A stretch of DNA of 64,000 nucleotides. Source: Paraburkholderia bryophila (GTDB lineage Bacteria > Pseudomonadota > Gammaproteobacteria > Burkholderiales > Burkholderiaceae). The translations under genes and the position numbers were made by a program. The notes beneath the pieces were generated by a model, which saw only the letters and a program-made list of their open reading frames with translations, did no database searches and had not been told where the DNA came from. Location of the stretch: NCBI RefSeq assembly GCF_013409255.1, contig NZ_JACCAS010000002.1:372001-436000 (forward strand). Reading direction: 5' to 3'. Every line of letters starts with the position of its first letter. The stretch's first letter is position 1. Shown here one piece after another: positions 8,629 to 17,407 of the stretch.

Positions 8629-9540
8629 ATGCCGCTTCGTCTGCCGCCTCTGCCGGCGCTTCGCCTGTTCGAAGCCGCCGGCAGGCATCAAAGTTTCAAG
8701 CTCGCCGCCGCCGAGTTGCACGTCACGCCGAGCGCGGTGAGTCATAGCATCGTCGGCCTCGAAGAAGCGCTCGGCGTCCAGTTGTTCGTGCGCGAACCGC
8801 GCGGCATTTCGCTGACCGCGACGGGGGCGGATTATCTGTCGTACGTGTCCGAGGCGTTCTCGCTGATCGCGATCGGCACGCAGCGTCTACCGAACCATCG
8901 CGCGAATCGTCCCATCGCGCTGAGCTGCGCGCCGACCTTCGCGTCGCGCTGGCTGCTGCCGCGCCTCGCGAATTTTCGCGCACACTGGCCGAATGTGAAT
9001 GTGAGTGTCGACACCTCGCATCGGCAGGTGGGTTTCCCCGTCGACGGTTTCGATTTCGCGGTCCGCATGAGCCGTTCACCGGTTGCCGGCGCTGCGTGGA
9101 CGCGGTTGTTCGGCGAGCGCCTCGTGCCGGTGTGCAGCCCCGCGTACCTGGAGAATCTGCGCGACGCGCACGGCCACCTCGACCTGCAACGCGCGACGCT
9201 GATTCACGTGAACGCAGCGAGCGAAGACTGGCAAGCGTGGCTCGACGCGACCGGCGCGCACGATATCGAAACCGCCGACGGCTTACGCGTCGACACGATC
9301 CAGCTCGCGTTCGAAGCCGCCAGCATGAGCCTTGGTGTCGCACTCGGACGTCGGCCGCTGGTGGATAGCGATCTCGCCAGCGGCTCACTGGTCGAAGCCC
9401 GCGCGGAAACGATCGCGTCGGACACGGCCTACTGGCTGGTCAGCGCGGAAAACGCGGAGCGCCGCCCGGAGCTGCTTGATTTCAGACGCTGGCTGGTCAG
9501 CGAGGCGGAACAGTTCGACGCACAATCCGAAGCCGCCTGA
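8629..9540 (+). CDS. LysR-family regulator, GcvA-like
   Basis: 303 residues. The N-terminal winged HTH (LPALRLFEAAGRHQSFKLAA and then TPSAVSHSIVGLEEALG) is of the GcvA subgroup. The C-terminal periplasmic-binding-like effector domain starts about residue 90 (PIALSCAPTFASRWLLPRL). GcvA-type members often control a neighbouring divergent gene, here the DUF899 gene. Start ATG has GAGAGGA upstream. The inducer is not predictable. Confidence 0.9.
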   Translation: MPLRLPPLPALRLFEAAGRHQSFKLAAAELHVTPSAVSHSIVGLEEALGVQLFVREPRGISLTATGADYLSYVSEAFSLIAIGTQRLPNHRANRPIALSCAPTFASRWLLPRLANFRAHWPNVNVSVDTSHRQVGFPVDGFDFAVRMSRSPVAGAAWTRLFGERLVPVCSPAYLENLRDAHGHLDLQRATLIHVNAASEDWQAWLDATGAHDIETADGLRVDTIQLAFEAASMSLGVALGRRPLVDSDLASGSLVEARAETIASDTAYWLVSAENAERRPELLDFRRWLVSEAEQFDAQSEAA

Positions 9541-9612
9541 TACGAACCACGAGCTACGAACCTCGTCGCGCTCAGCGTGTAGCGCCTCGCTCTAGCCGCC
9601 GCAAACGCACAA

Positions 9613-9627
9613 GTGAGTGCCACTCAC
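9613..9627. promoter_or_regulatory. Operator-like palindrome upstream of MFS gene
   Basis: Perfect 7-bp arms GTGAGTG/CACTCAC around one base, 73 bp before the MFS start. It shares the core GAGTG-N-CACTC with the palindrome at 1270-1282. It is probably a repressor site. Confidence 0.5.
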
Positions 9628-9699
9628 CTGTCATCAAAATCTTTTCTTTTGCCGCCTCTGATGCTCGCTGCGACCATGGTGTCGAAGGAGATCAGAACC

Positions 9700-10950
9700 A
9701 TGTCCACGACCCACAGCAAACGCTTCGCCCCAATCTTCAACCCGACGACTCTCGTGATCCTCGCCGGCGCGCTCGTGCTGAGCGCGGCGATGGGCATCCG
9801 CCAGACCTTCGGGCTCTTTATCGGGCCGTTCTCGTTCGACCGCGGCCTGCCCGTCACGCAGATCGCATTCGCCATTGCGCTGCACAACCTGGTGTGGGGT
9901 TTCGCCCAACCATTCGCGGGCGCCGCAGCGGATCGTTACGGCTCGACGCCGGTGGTCGCATTCGGCGCGACGACGTTCGCCGCAGGCCTGGCGTTCGCTG
10001 CGGTCGCGCCAGGCGGCGCCATGCTGATCATCGGTATGGGATTGCTGGTCGGCATTGGCGTGAGTTGCACGACCTTCGGCGTGGTATTGCCGGCGGTCGG
10101 TCGCATCGCCACGCCGGAAAAACGCAGCATGGCGATGGGCCTGGTCAGCGCCGGCGGCTCCGTGGGCCAGGTGTTGATGGTGCCGCTTGCGCAAGGCGTG
10201 CGGCTTAGTTGGGGGATCGCCGCGTCGCTGTTCTTGCTGGCCTTTCTGATGCTGCTGGTCGCCCCGCTCGGCATGGTACTCGACCGTCGTGCGCGCACCG
10301 GCATGCCAGCGCCGGAAACCGCCGCCGAACCACTTCGCAAGGTGCTGGGTCTCGCGCTGCGGCATCGAGGATACCGGCTGTTGACGCTCGGTTTCTTCAC
10401 CTGCGGATTTCAGCTCGCGTTCATCGCTACGCATTTGCCCGAGTATCTGACGCTCTGTCATATGCCCGTCGGTCTCGGCGCGACCGCGCTCGCGTTGATC
10501 GGCCTGTTCAATATGGCGGGCAGTTGGGCGTGCGGCTGGCTGGGCGGCCGCTACCGTCAGCATCATGTGCTCGGCTGGTTGTATCTGATCCGCAGCGCGA
10601 CGATCGGCACGTTCTTCGTGCTGCCGAAAACGTCCACGTCGGTGATCGTCTTCGCCGCGGTGATGGGCCTGACCTGGCTCGGCACCGTGCCGCTCACCAG
10701 CGGACTGGTCGCGAAAGTGTTCGGCACGCGGCATCTCGGCAGCCTGTTCGGCGTCTGCTTTCTGAGCCATCAGATGGGCTCGTTTCTCGGCGCGTGGCTC
10801 GGCGGCCTGGCGTTCGATCTGACCGGCTCGTATTCGCTACTGTGGGAAGCCACCGTCGCCGCCGGGCTGTTCGCCGCGATGCTGCACTTCCCGATCGACG
10901 ACGCCACGGTCAACGCGCCCGCGCTGCGCGCCGAACCGGCGGGGGCGTGA
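9700..10950 (+). CDS. MFS transporter (oxalate/formate or CynX-like group)
   Basis: 416 residues with about 12 hydrophobic segments and the MFS loop GAAADRYGSTPVV between TM2 and TM3. A longer reading frame opens at a GTG at 9613, but ATG 9700 has AAGGAG 7 bases upstream and is chosen; the upstream GTG falls inside the palindrome. The N-terminal segment MGIRQTFGLFIGPFSFDRGL is typical of the MFS branch with monocarboxylate/oxalate-type carriers. Substrate unknown. The gene follows the LysR gene by 159 bp with its own promoter region. Confidence 0.87.
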   Translation: MSTTHSKRFAPIFNPTTLVILAGALVLSAAMGIRQTFGLFIGPFSFDRGLPVTQIAFAIALHNLVWGFAQPFAGAAADRYGSTPVVAFGATTFAAGLAFAAVAPGGAMLIIGMGLLVGIGVSCTTFGVVLPAVGRIATPEKRSMAMGLVSAGGSVGQVLMVPLAQGVRLSWGIAASLFLLAFLMLLVAPLGMVLDRRARTGMPAPETAAEPLRKVLGLALRHRGYRLLTLGFFTCGFQLAFIATHLPEYLTLCHMPVGLGATALALIGLFNMAGSWACGWLGGRYRQHHVLGWLYLIRSATIGTFFVLPKTSTSVIVFAAVMGLTWLGTVPLTSGLVAKVFGTRHLGSLFGVCFLSHQMGSFLGAWLGGLAFDLTGSYSLLWEATVAAGLFAAMLHFPIDDATVNAPALRAEPAGA

Positions 10951-10957
10951 GCGGGCG

Positions 10958-11563
10958 CTACCCCTTCGTCTTCTGCCCCGCCGCTTTCGGCACGCGCCCC
11001 ATCAAAAAGAACTCATCGTTCGGCCGCATGGAAATCACATTCGCCATGCGGTTCGACAGACCGAAAAACGCCGTGATCGCGGCAATGTCCCAGATGTCTT
11101 CGTCGGTGAAGCCTTGCTCGCGCAACGCGTGAAAGTCGGTTTCGTCGACGCTGCCTGACGCGCGGCACACCTTCAGCGCGAAATCGAGCATCGCTTTCTG
11201 GCGCGCGCTGATATCCGCCTTGCGGTGATTCACGGCGACCTGATCCGCCAGCAGCGGCGCTTTTTCATAAATGCGCAGAATCGCGCCGTGCGCCACCACG
11301 CAATACAGGCACTCGTTCACCGCGCTCGTGGCGACCACGATCATCTCGCGCTCGCCTTTGGTGAGCCCACCCTCCTTCAGCATCAACGCGTCGTGATAGG
11401 CGAAAAACGCGCGAAATTCATCCGGCCGGTGCGCGAGCGTCAGGAACACGTTCGGCACGAACCCCGCTTTTTCCTGCACGTCGAGGATGCGCGCGCGGAT
11501 ATCGTCCGGCCATTCATTCGGCTCAGGCACGGGATAGCGGCTGATCGGGCTGGCTTGGGTCAT
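10958..11563 (-). CDS. AhpD-like / carboxymuconolactone decarboxylase-family peroxidase-related protein
   Basis: 201 residues, start with GGAGA upstream. The AhpD-type motif ECLYCVVAH (C-x-x-C-x-x-x-H) sits near residue 92, after the helical KGEREMIVVATSAVN segment. This is the peroxidase-related group of the CMD superfamily, usually redox-active through the Cys pair. It is convergent with the MFS gene, only 7 bases apart. The physiological substrate is unknown; peroxide or alkylhydroperoxide reduction is inferred from the family. Confidence 0.88.
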   Translation of the reverse strand: MTQASPISRYPVPEPNEWPDDIRARILDVQEKAGFVPNVFLTLAHRPDEFRAFFAYHDALMLKEGGLTKGEREMIVVATSAVNECLYCVVAHGAILRIYEKAPLLADQVAVNHRKADISARQKAMLDFALKVCRASGSVDETDFHALREQGFTDEDIWDIAAITAFFGLSNRMANVISMRPNDEFFLMGRVPKAAGQKTKG

Positions 11564-11847
11564 TGCATGTCTCCGTTGTATTCGCGCTGTGTTCGATTAA
11601 CTACGCCGACGATTCTAACAACCGGCCGCTCGCGCCGTCGCGCACGTCGTTTCGGGCAACCTCACAGCACCCTTTTCCTGCCTGTGCTTAAATCGGCCTT
11701 TTGCCGTACCGTGCCCTGCCCGCGTAATGGCCGAGCAGGTACACTGCACGCCGTCGCGCTGGAACGGAACCTGCGCGGCCTGTTCACGGCGCGCCGCCAG
11801 GGCACGGCCGGTTACACCTTCCTTACTGCATTCCCAGGAGCGCGGTT

Positions 11848-12867
11848 GTGTGGCATTTTCCAGGGGCGATTCCACCCTCGCTCGGCGTTTGGGCCGTTTT
11901 CATGAGCGTGCTCGTCACGCAACTCGGCCTGCCGGTTCCGGCCGCTCCGATGCTGATTCTCGGCGGCACGATGGCGGCCATGGGACAGACCTCGTATGCG
12001 AGCGTCGTGTTCGCCGCCGTGGCCGCCACGCTGATCGCCGATTCGCTCTGGTTCTTCACCGGCCGCGCCTACGGCCGGCGTCTGCTGAACTATCTGGTGC
12101 GCTTCTCGCTGTCGCTCGACACCACGGTGCGGGTCGCGCGCAATACGTATGAACGGCACGGCGCGCCGATCCTCACCGTCGCCAAGTTCCTGCCGGGGCT
12201 CGGCCTGATTTCCGCGCCGCTACTCGGCACGACCGCGATCAACGTCAGCGTCTTTCTGCTGTGGGACCTGATCGGCGCGACGCTGTGGGCGAGCGTGTGG
12301 GTGATCGGCGGCGCGGCGCTGCACGACCAGATCGTGCAACTGATGCTGCTCGTGCGGCAGAACGGCGGCACGATCGTCGACGCGTTCGCGGCGATCTTCG
12401 TGGCCGCGCTGCTCTACCGCTGGGTACGCCGACTGCAGTTTCGTCGCTGGCTCGCGCATACGCGCATCTCGCCGGATCAGCTCGACGAATTGATGAAGTC
12501 GAACGAGCCGCCGCTGATTTTCGACGCCAGACCGCACAGCGTGCGCGAGAAGGAATCGCACCGGATTGCCGGCGCCCTGCCGCTGGATCTCGATTCACCT
12601 GAGCCGATTCGTCCCGAGCTGCTGAAGCGGCCGATTGTCGTCTACTGCGTTTGCCCGAACGAAGCGACCGCCAAGCGGATCGTCAACCAGTTGCATCGCA
12701 AGAATATTCACCATATTCGCGCGCTGAAGGGTGGCCTCGACGCGTGGGAAAAGCGCGGCTATCCGGTAGAACCGCTGCCGCCCGATTTCTATACCGCGAA
12801 GGCTCATCTGATCGAAGATGAAGGCAACGAGGGCGAATATACGGTGCGTGCAAGACTCGCGGACTAA
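11848..12867 (+). CDS. DedA-family membrane protein fused to a rhodanese domain
   Basis: 339 residues from GTG with AGGAG upstream. Residues 1-195 are a DedA/SNARE-associated membrane domain with about five hydrophobic segments, including FLPGLGLISAPLLG, the conserved loop. Residues about 215-320 are a rhodanese module with LIFDARPHSVREKE and active-site loop YCVCPNEATA, whose cysteine would accept sulfur. DedA proteins are linked to membrane-lipid flipping and proton-motive-force homeostasis. The attached rhodanese suggests a cytoplasmic sulfur or redox task. The gene appears monocistronic. Confidence 0.88.
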   Translation: MWHFPGAIPPSLGVWAVFMSVLVTQLGLPVPAAPMLILGGTMAAMGQTSYASVVFAAVAATLIADSLWFFTGRAYGRRLLNYLVRFSLSLDTTVRVARNTYERHGAPILTVAKFLPGLGLISAPLLGTTAINVSVFLLWDLIGATLWASVWVIGGAALHDQIVQLMLLVRQNGGTIVDAFAAIFVAALLYRWVRRLQFRRWLAHTRISPDQLDELMKSNEPPLIFDARPHSVREKESHRIAGALPLDLDSPEPIRPELLKRPIVVYCVCPNEATAKRIVNQLHRKNIHHIRALKGGLDAWEKRGYPVEPLPPDFYTAKAHLIEDEGNEGEYTVRARLAD

Positions 12868-12920
12868 GCAGCCGTTCGCCATGCGGCCGCGCTAAAAATC
12901 CCCTTGCGCTCGCCACTCAA

Positions 12921-12954
12921 TGTGTGCAACATGCATATATGCACGTTGCACACA
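12921..12954. promoter_or_regulatory. 34-bp palindromic operator of the MarR-MFS pair
   Basis: Outer arms TGTGTGCAAC (12921-12930) and GTTGCACACA (12945-12954) share their centre with an inner perfect palindrome TGCATATATGCA (12932-12943). Only one base pair of the 34-bp symmetry is broken. It lies 13 bp before the MarR start, the usual position of an autoregulatory MarR operator. Confidence 0.75.
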
Positions 12955-12967
12955 CTGAGGTCTCCCC

Positions 12968-13501
12968 ATGACGCAGCGCACAGAAAACCTGCTCGGCGTG
13001 CTCGCCCTGCTGGTCACCGACGAGATGAACGCGCCGCCCGACGCGGCGGCGCTCGCCGGCCCCACCGCGCGAGCCATGCTCAACGCGATCGGCCAATATC
13101 CGGACTCATCGATTGAAGTACTGCGCGAGGCGGTCGATCTGTCGCATCCCGCCGCCGTGCGCGCCGTGGCAGGCCTGGTCGACGCGGGCCTCGTCGAGAA
13201 AAACGCCGGGGCGGACAAACGCGCCGTCGCCCTTTCCTTGACCGCGGACGGCAAACGCGAAGTCAAACGCCTGCGTACGGCGCGCGACAGGATGCTGCAA
13301 CGCGTGGTCGGGCGGCTCGACGACAGCGAGCGCGACGTGCTGGAAAGCCTGCTGATCAAGATTCTCTATAGCGAAACCCGCGACCCCGCGCACGCCATGC
13401 AGTTGTGCCGCCTATGCGACGACGGGCCGTGCCTGAAGGCCGGCTGTCCGGTGGAATGCCGCGAACAGGGCCTGCCGATGCCCGAACGGAGCAGTCCATG
13501 A
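12968..13501 (+). CDS. MarR-family regulator with Cys-rich C-terminal tail
   Basis: 177 residues. A winged HTH occupies about residues 30-115, with HPAAVRAVAGLVDAGLVEK as the recognition helix and wing and then LTADGKREV. The last 40 residues are unusual for MarR: CRLCDDGPCLKAGCPVECRE, containing five cysteines. This suggests metal binding or thiol-based sensing. It overlaps the downstream MFS gene by ATGA, so they are translationally coupled, and a 34-bp palindrome precedes it. It is probably an autorepressor controlling efflux. Confidence 0.9.
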   Translation: MTQRTENLLGVLALLVTDEMNAPPDAAALAGPTARAMLNAIGQYPDSSIEVLREAVDLSHPAAVRAVAGLVDAGLVEKNAGADKRAVALSLTADGKREVKRLRTARDRMLQRVVGRLDDSERDVLESLLIKILYSETRDPAHAMQLCRLCDDGPCLKAGCPVECREQGLPMPERSSP

Positions 13502-14688
13502 CTGCCGCCACGGCGGCGGTGCGCTGGCCGGCGATCGCCGCGCTGACCGCCGTGTCGGCGCTGGCGCAGATCGGCCAGTTCGGCATCGGCTTCATGGTGC
13601 TGCCCGTCTGGCTCGCACAGCGTGGCCTGGACGCACCGCGCGCGGGTCTGTTCTCGGCCGCGCAATGGGCCGGCATGCTGGGCGGTTTGTTGATGGCGCC
13701 GTGGCTCACCGCGCGCATCGGCGCGAAGCGCACGGTGTCGCTCGGGCTCGCGGCCACACTCGTTGCGTTCGCCACCATCGGCGAGTTGGGGTGGCCGCTG
13801 TGGCTCGTGCCCGGTCTGCTGACCGGACTCGGCATCGGCCTGCGCTGGATCGCCAACGAAACCTGGCTCTATCGCCTCGTGCCGCCGGCATCGAGCGGAC
13901 GCGTGGTCGGCGTGCATGAGGCGCTGATCGCCACGGCCGGCATCGTCGGTCCCGCGCTGGCCGCGTGGTGCGCGGTCGACGGGCGCGTCATCTTCGCGGC
14001 AGGCGCGGCCTTCACGCTCGCTGCGGCGTTGCCGCTATGGCTGACCGCATCGGACGATAAACGGCCTGCTGCAGAGCCGCTGAAGCCCGCACGAAGCGAC
14101 CGGCGCATGCCGATCGGTCCGCTGGTCAGCCTCGGCATGGTGGTCGTCGCGGCCGGCGGCATCGGCGACGGCGCGCTCTACGGCCTGTTTCCCCTGTTCG
14201 CCGACGCGCACGGTCTCTCCTCCACGCAAACGGCAACGCTGCTGATGCTGTTCGGCGTCGGCGGCATGGCGCTGCAATTTCCGGTGGGTTGGTTTGCGGA
14301 TCGTGCGGGGCTGGCCGCTGCGGTAATCGTGTGTGCAGCGCTCAGCACGCTGGCTATCGGCGGTTTCGCGACCGCCGCGCCGGCATCGGCGCTTGCCGCC
14401 GCGAGCGCGGTGCTGCTCGGTGGCATGAACAGTGCGTACATCACGCTCGGGATGGTCGCGGCAGCCTGCAGCGAAAAAGCCGCGTTGACGCGCAATATGC
14501 GGCTGGTGTCGCTCACGTTCACCGCGAGCTCGATCGTCGGCCCGCTCGGCGCAGGATTCGCAATGAAAGCGCGCGGCAGCGACATGCTGATGTGGCAACT
14601 CGCGCTAATGAGCGGCGCGCTGGCCGTCTACACGCTGGGTTTGCGCGAAGGCCGGCGCCAGCCCGGTCGATCTTCATCGATGGGCTAA
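13498..14688 (+). CDS. MFS transporter coupled to MarR regulator
   Basis: 396 residues, about 12 hydrophobic segments, MFS loop LTARIGAKRTVSLG after TM2 and GWFADRAGLAAAV in the second half. The layout resembles the YcaD-type MFS group. Its start codon lies within the MarR stop (ATGA), so the two are co-expressed. MarR-MFS couples usually serve drug or aromatic-compound efflux. Substrate not predictable. Confidence 0.87.
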   Translation: MTAATAAVRWPAIAALTAVSALAQIGQFGIGFMVLPVWLAQRGLDAPRAGLFSAAQWAGMLGGLLMAPWLTARIGAKRTVSLGLAATLVAFATIGELGWPLWLVPGLLTGLGIGLRWIANETWLYRLVPPASSGRVVGVHEALIATAGIVGPALAAWCAVDGRVIFAAGAAFTLAAALPLWLTASDDKRPAAEPLKPARSDRRMPIGPLVSLGMVVVAAGGIGDGALYGLFPLFADAHGLSSTQTATLLMLFGVGGMALQFPVGWFADRAGLAAAVIVCAALSTLAIGGFATAAPASALAAASAVLLGGMNSAYITLGMVAAACSEKAALTRNMRLVSLTFTASSIVGPLGAGFAMKARGSDMLMWQLALMSGALAVYTLGLREGRRQPGRSSSMG

Positions 14689-14715
14689 CGCCGGTCTTGC
14701 CGAAACAAAAAACGC

Positions 14716-15687
14716 CTACGCAATGCGTGCGGCGCCTACCTTGCGCTGCCGCCACAGACACAGCAGATCGCACGCGATATGCGCGGCGGCAATCGCCGTG
14801 ATTTCGCTCTGGTCGTATGCGGGCGCCACTTCCACGACATCCGCGCCCACCAGGTTCAACGCGCCGAGTCCGCGCACGATGGCCAGCCCCTGCGCCGACG
14901 ACAATCCGCCCGCCACCGGCGTGCCCGTGCCCGGCGCGAACGCGGGGTCCAGACAGTCGATATCGAAGGTCAGATACGCAGGACGTTCGCCGACAATCGA
15001 CGTGATCCGCTCCACCGCCGCGCGCGTGCCGTGTTCATGAACCCACGCGGCGTCGAGCAGATTGATGCCCATGAAATCGTCATTCCACGTGCGAATGCCG
15101 ACCTGCACCGAGGTCTTCGGATCGATCAGGCCGTCCTTCACCGCCTTGTAGAACATCGAGCCGTGATTCAGGCTGTCGGGACTGTCGTCGGCCCAGGTAT
15201 CGCAGTGCGCGTCGAAATGAATCAGCGAAAGCGGCTTGCCGTATTTCTCCGCGTGCGCGATCAGCAACGGATAGGTGATGTAGTGATCGCCGCCGAGCGT
15301 CAGCATCTTCGCGTCCGAACGCAAAATCGTGCGCGCATGCTCGACGATCGATTGCTTGATCGTCAGCGGGTTGTGCGCGTCGAACCAGCAATCGCCGTAG
15401 TCGGTCACGGCAAGATCGTCGAACGGATTGAAACCCCACGGATACGGATGCAGTTCCGACAACTGCACGCTGGCCGCGCGCACCGCCGCGGGGCCGAGCC
15501 GCGCGCCCGAGCGAAACGTGGTGGCCAGATCGAGCGGCACGCCGGAAACAACGACATCGACACCGTCGAGTTCGCGGGTGTACTTGCGGCGCATGAACGA
15601 CAACACACCTGCATAGGTGTTTTCGATCGACGAGCCATAAAGCGACGAACGGCGGATTGCGCCGTCGCCATAGACGAGTTCAGTCAT
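14716..15687 (-). CDS. speB: Agmatinase / ureohydrolase
   Basis: 323 residues of the arginase/agmatinase family, hydrolysing a guanidino compound to urea and an amine; agmatine to putrescine is the best fit beside Puu genes. Mn-binding motifs are GGDHY, DAHCDTW and the late DIDCLDPAFAPGTGTP. Start ATG 15687 is preferred; an upstream in-frame extension to 15750 lacks family similarity. A guanidinobutyrase role is possible because the two activities cannot be separated by motif. The gene shares strand with puuC and puuR but is separated from puuC by a strong hairpin. Confidence 0.88.
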   Translation of the reverse strand: MTELVYGDGAIRRSSLYGSSIENTYAGVLSFMRRKYTRELDGVDVVVSGVPLDLATTFRSGARLGPAAVRAASVQLSELHPYPWGFNPFDDLAVTDYGDCWFDAHNPLTIKQSIVEHARTILRSDAKMLTLGGDHYITYPLLIAHAEKYGKPLSLIHFDAHCDTWADDSPDSLNHGSMFYKAVKDGLIDPKTSVQVGIRTWNDDFMGINLLDAAWVHEHGTRAAVERITSIVGERPAYLTFDIDCLDPAFAPGTGTPVAGGLSSAQGLAIVRGLGALNLVGADVVEVAPAYDQSEITAIAAAHIACDLLCLWRQRKVGAARIA

Positions 15688-15775
15688 GGATGACCTGACA
15701 CCTGATAAACATACCGGCGCCGCGCGCGAAGCTTCCCGTTGTGCGCGCAACCTCCGGCTTCGGATTCATTGGGAA

Positions 15776-15808
15776 CGCGGTGCTGTGCGCGTCACGCACA
15801 GCACCGCG
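15776..15808 (-). terminator. Stem-loop downstream of puuC
   Basis: 14-bp perfect stem (15776-15789 with 15795-15808) and a 5-base loop, just after the puuC stop in the leftward direction. There is no long T-run after it, so it may act as a weak terminator or as an RNA-stabilising element between puuC and agmatinase. Confidence 0.55.
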
Positions 15809-15824
15809 CTGGCTTGCGAATCCT

Positions 15825-17318
15825 TTAGCGCAGCCGCACCAGCGTGGACTTCAGCTCGGTGTACTTCTCCAACGCGTGCAACGACTTGTCGCGGCCGTTG
15901 CCCGATTGCTTGTAACCGCCGAACGGGAAATTCATATCGCCGCCTTCGTCGTAGCAATTGACCCACACCGTGCCCGCGCGCAGTTTGCGCGACACTTCAT
16001 GCGCGGTCGTGAGATTCGACGTCCAGACCGCGGCCGCCAGACCGTACTCGCTGTCGTTGGCGATCTTGATGGCTTCTTCGACCGTGTCGAACGTAATCAC
16101 CGACAACACCGGCCCGAAGATTTCCTCGCGCGCCACCTTCGCGCCCGTGGCCGGGATCTCGAAGATGGTCGGCTCAATATAGAAGCCGCCCGTCTCTTCC
16201 TTCACGCGCGCGCCGCCCAGCAGCAGCTTCGCTTCGGCGCGGCCCGCTTCGATATAGCCGAGCACGCGTTCGAGCTGAACCTTGTCGACGATCGCGCCCA
16301 TCGACGTTTTCGGATCAAGCGGATTGCCCGGCGTATAGCTGCGCGCCGCCGCGATCAGCTTGTCGAGGAACACTTCCTTGATGTCGCGATGCACGAGCAG
16401 GCGCGAGCCCGCCGTACACATTTCGCCCATGTTGTAGAAGATCGCCCCGGCCGCCGCGTTCGCCGCGCGGTCCATGTCCGGACAATCCGGCATCACGATG
16501 TTCGGCGACTTGCCGCCGAGTTCGAGCCACACGCGCTTCAGGTTCGACTGACCGGCGTACTGCATGATCAGCTTGCCGACATTCGTCGAGCCGGTGAACG
16601 CGAGACAGTCCACGTCCTGATGCAACGCGAGCAGCTTGCCCGGTTCGCCCGCGCCCGGCACGACGTTGAACACGCCGGCGGGAATGCCGGCGTCCAACGC
16701 GAGTTGCGCGAGACGGATCGCCGTGAGCGGCGACTTCTCCGACGGTTTGAGCACCACGCTATTACCCGCCGCCAGCGCCGGGCCGAATTTCCACGACGCC
16801 ATCAGGATCGGGAAATTCCACGGCACGACCGCAGCCACCACGCCGATCGCTTCGCGCGTGACCAGCCCGACCAGATGATGATCGGCCGGCGCGACTTCAC
16901 CGCCCACCTTGTCGATCGCTTCGGCGAACCACTCGACGCAATACGCGGCGCCCGGCACGTCCACCGAGGTGGTGTCGGCGATCGGTTTGCCGGCGTCGAG
17001 CGTTTCGAGCAGCGCCAGTTCGTCCATGTGTTCGCGGATCGACGCGGCCCAGCGCAGCAGCACCGCCTTGCGCTTGCGCGGATTCAAGCCCGACCACACA
17101 CCGGAGTCGAACGCCCGGCGCGCGGCGGCGACGGCCGCGTCGACGTCGGCTGCGCCGCTGTCGGCGACTTTCGCGAGCAGCTTGCCGTCGATCGGGCTCA
17201 GGCAGTCGAACGTGCGCCCGCCTGCCGCGTCACGGTATTCGCCGTCGATAAACGCGCGGCCTTCGATTGAAAGCGTAGCGGCTTTGTCTTGCCAGAAAGC
17301 GAGAGATTGCTTGTCCAT
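15825..17318 (-). CDS. puuC: Aldehyde dehydrogenase of polyamine breakdown (PuuC type)
   Basis: 497 residues, NAD(P)-dependent aldehyde dehydrogenase. Catalytic glutamate in LELGGKSPN, nucleophile cysteine in GEMCTAGSR, cofactor-site segments PWNFPILMA and FTGSTNVG. In the Puu pathway it oxidises gamma-glutamyl-aminobutyraldehyde; the same enzyme can oxidise 4-aminobutanal formed by a putrescine aminotransferase. Start ATG 17318 has AGG upstream. It lies downstream of the puuR-type gene on the same strand and divergent from the main puu/pot operon. Confidence 0.9.
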   Translation of the reverse strand: MDKQSLAFWQDKAATLSIEGRAFIDGEYRDAAGGRTFDCLSPIDGKLLAKVADSGAADVDAAVAAARRAFDSGVWSGLNPRKRKAVLLRWAASIREHMDELALLETLDAGKPIADTTSVDVPGAAYCVEWFAEAIDKVGGEVAPADHHLVGLVTREAIGVVAAVVPWNFPILMASWKFGPALAAGNSVVLKPSEKSPLTAIRLAQLALDAGIPAGVFNVVPGAGEPGKLLALHQDVDCLAFTGSTNVGKLIMQYAGQSNLKRVWLELGGKSPNIVMPDCPDMDRAANAAAGAIFYNMGEMCTAGSRLLVHRDIKEVFLDKLIAAARSYTPGNPLDPKTSMGAIVDKVQLERVLGYIEAGRAEAKLLLGGARVKEETGGFYIEPTIFEIPATGAKVAREEIFGPVLSVITFDTVEEAIKIANDSEYGLAAAVWTSNLTTAHEVSRKLRAGTVWVNCYDEGGDMNFPFGGYKQSGNGRDKSLHALEKYTELKSTLVRLR

Positions 17319-17407
17319 CAGGATGCCTCAATGTTATGCGCTCGACGCAGACCGGCATCGACTTCATGCGGTGTTGAACTGCGGCGTGGCGCGTTGGCGC
17401 GGAGTCT

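Noticed and set aside
15741..17270. 509-codon rightward ORF opposite puuC
   Set aside because: Aldehyde dehydrogenase motifs are complete on the minus strand; the rightward product is a GC-driven shadow.
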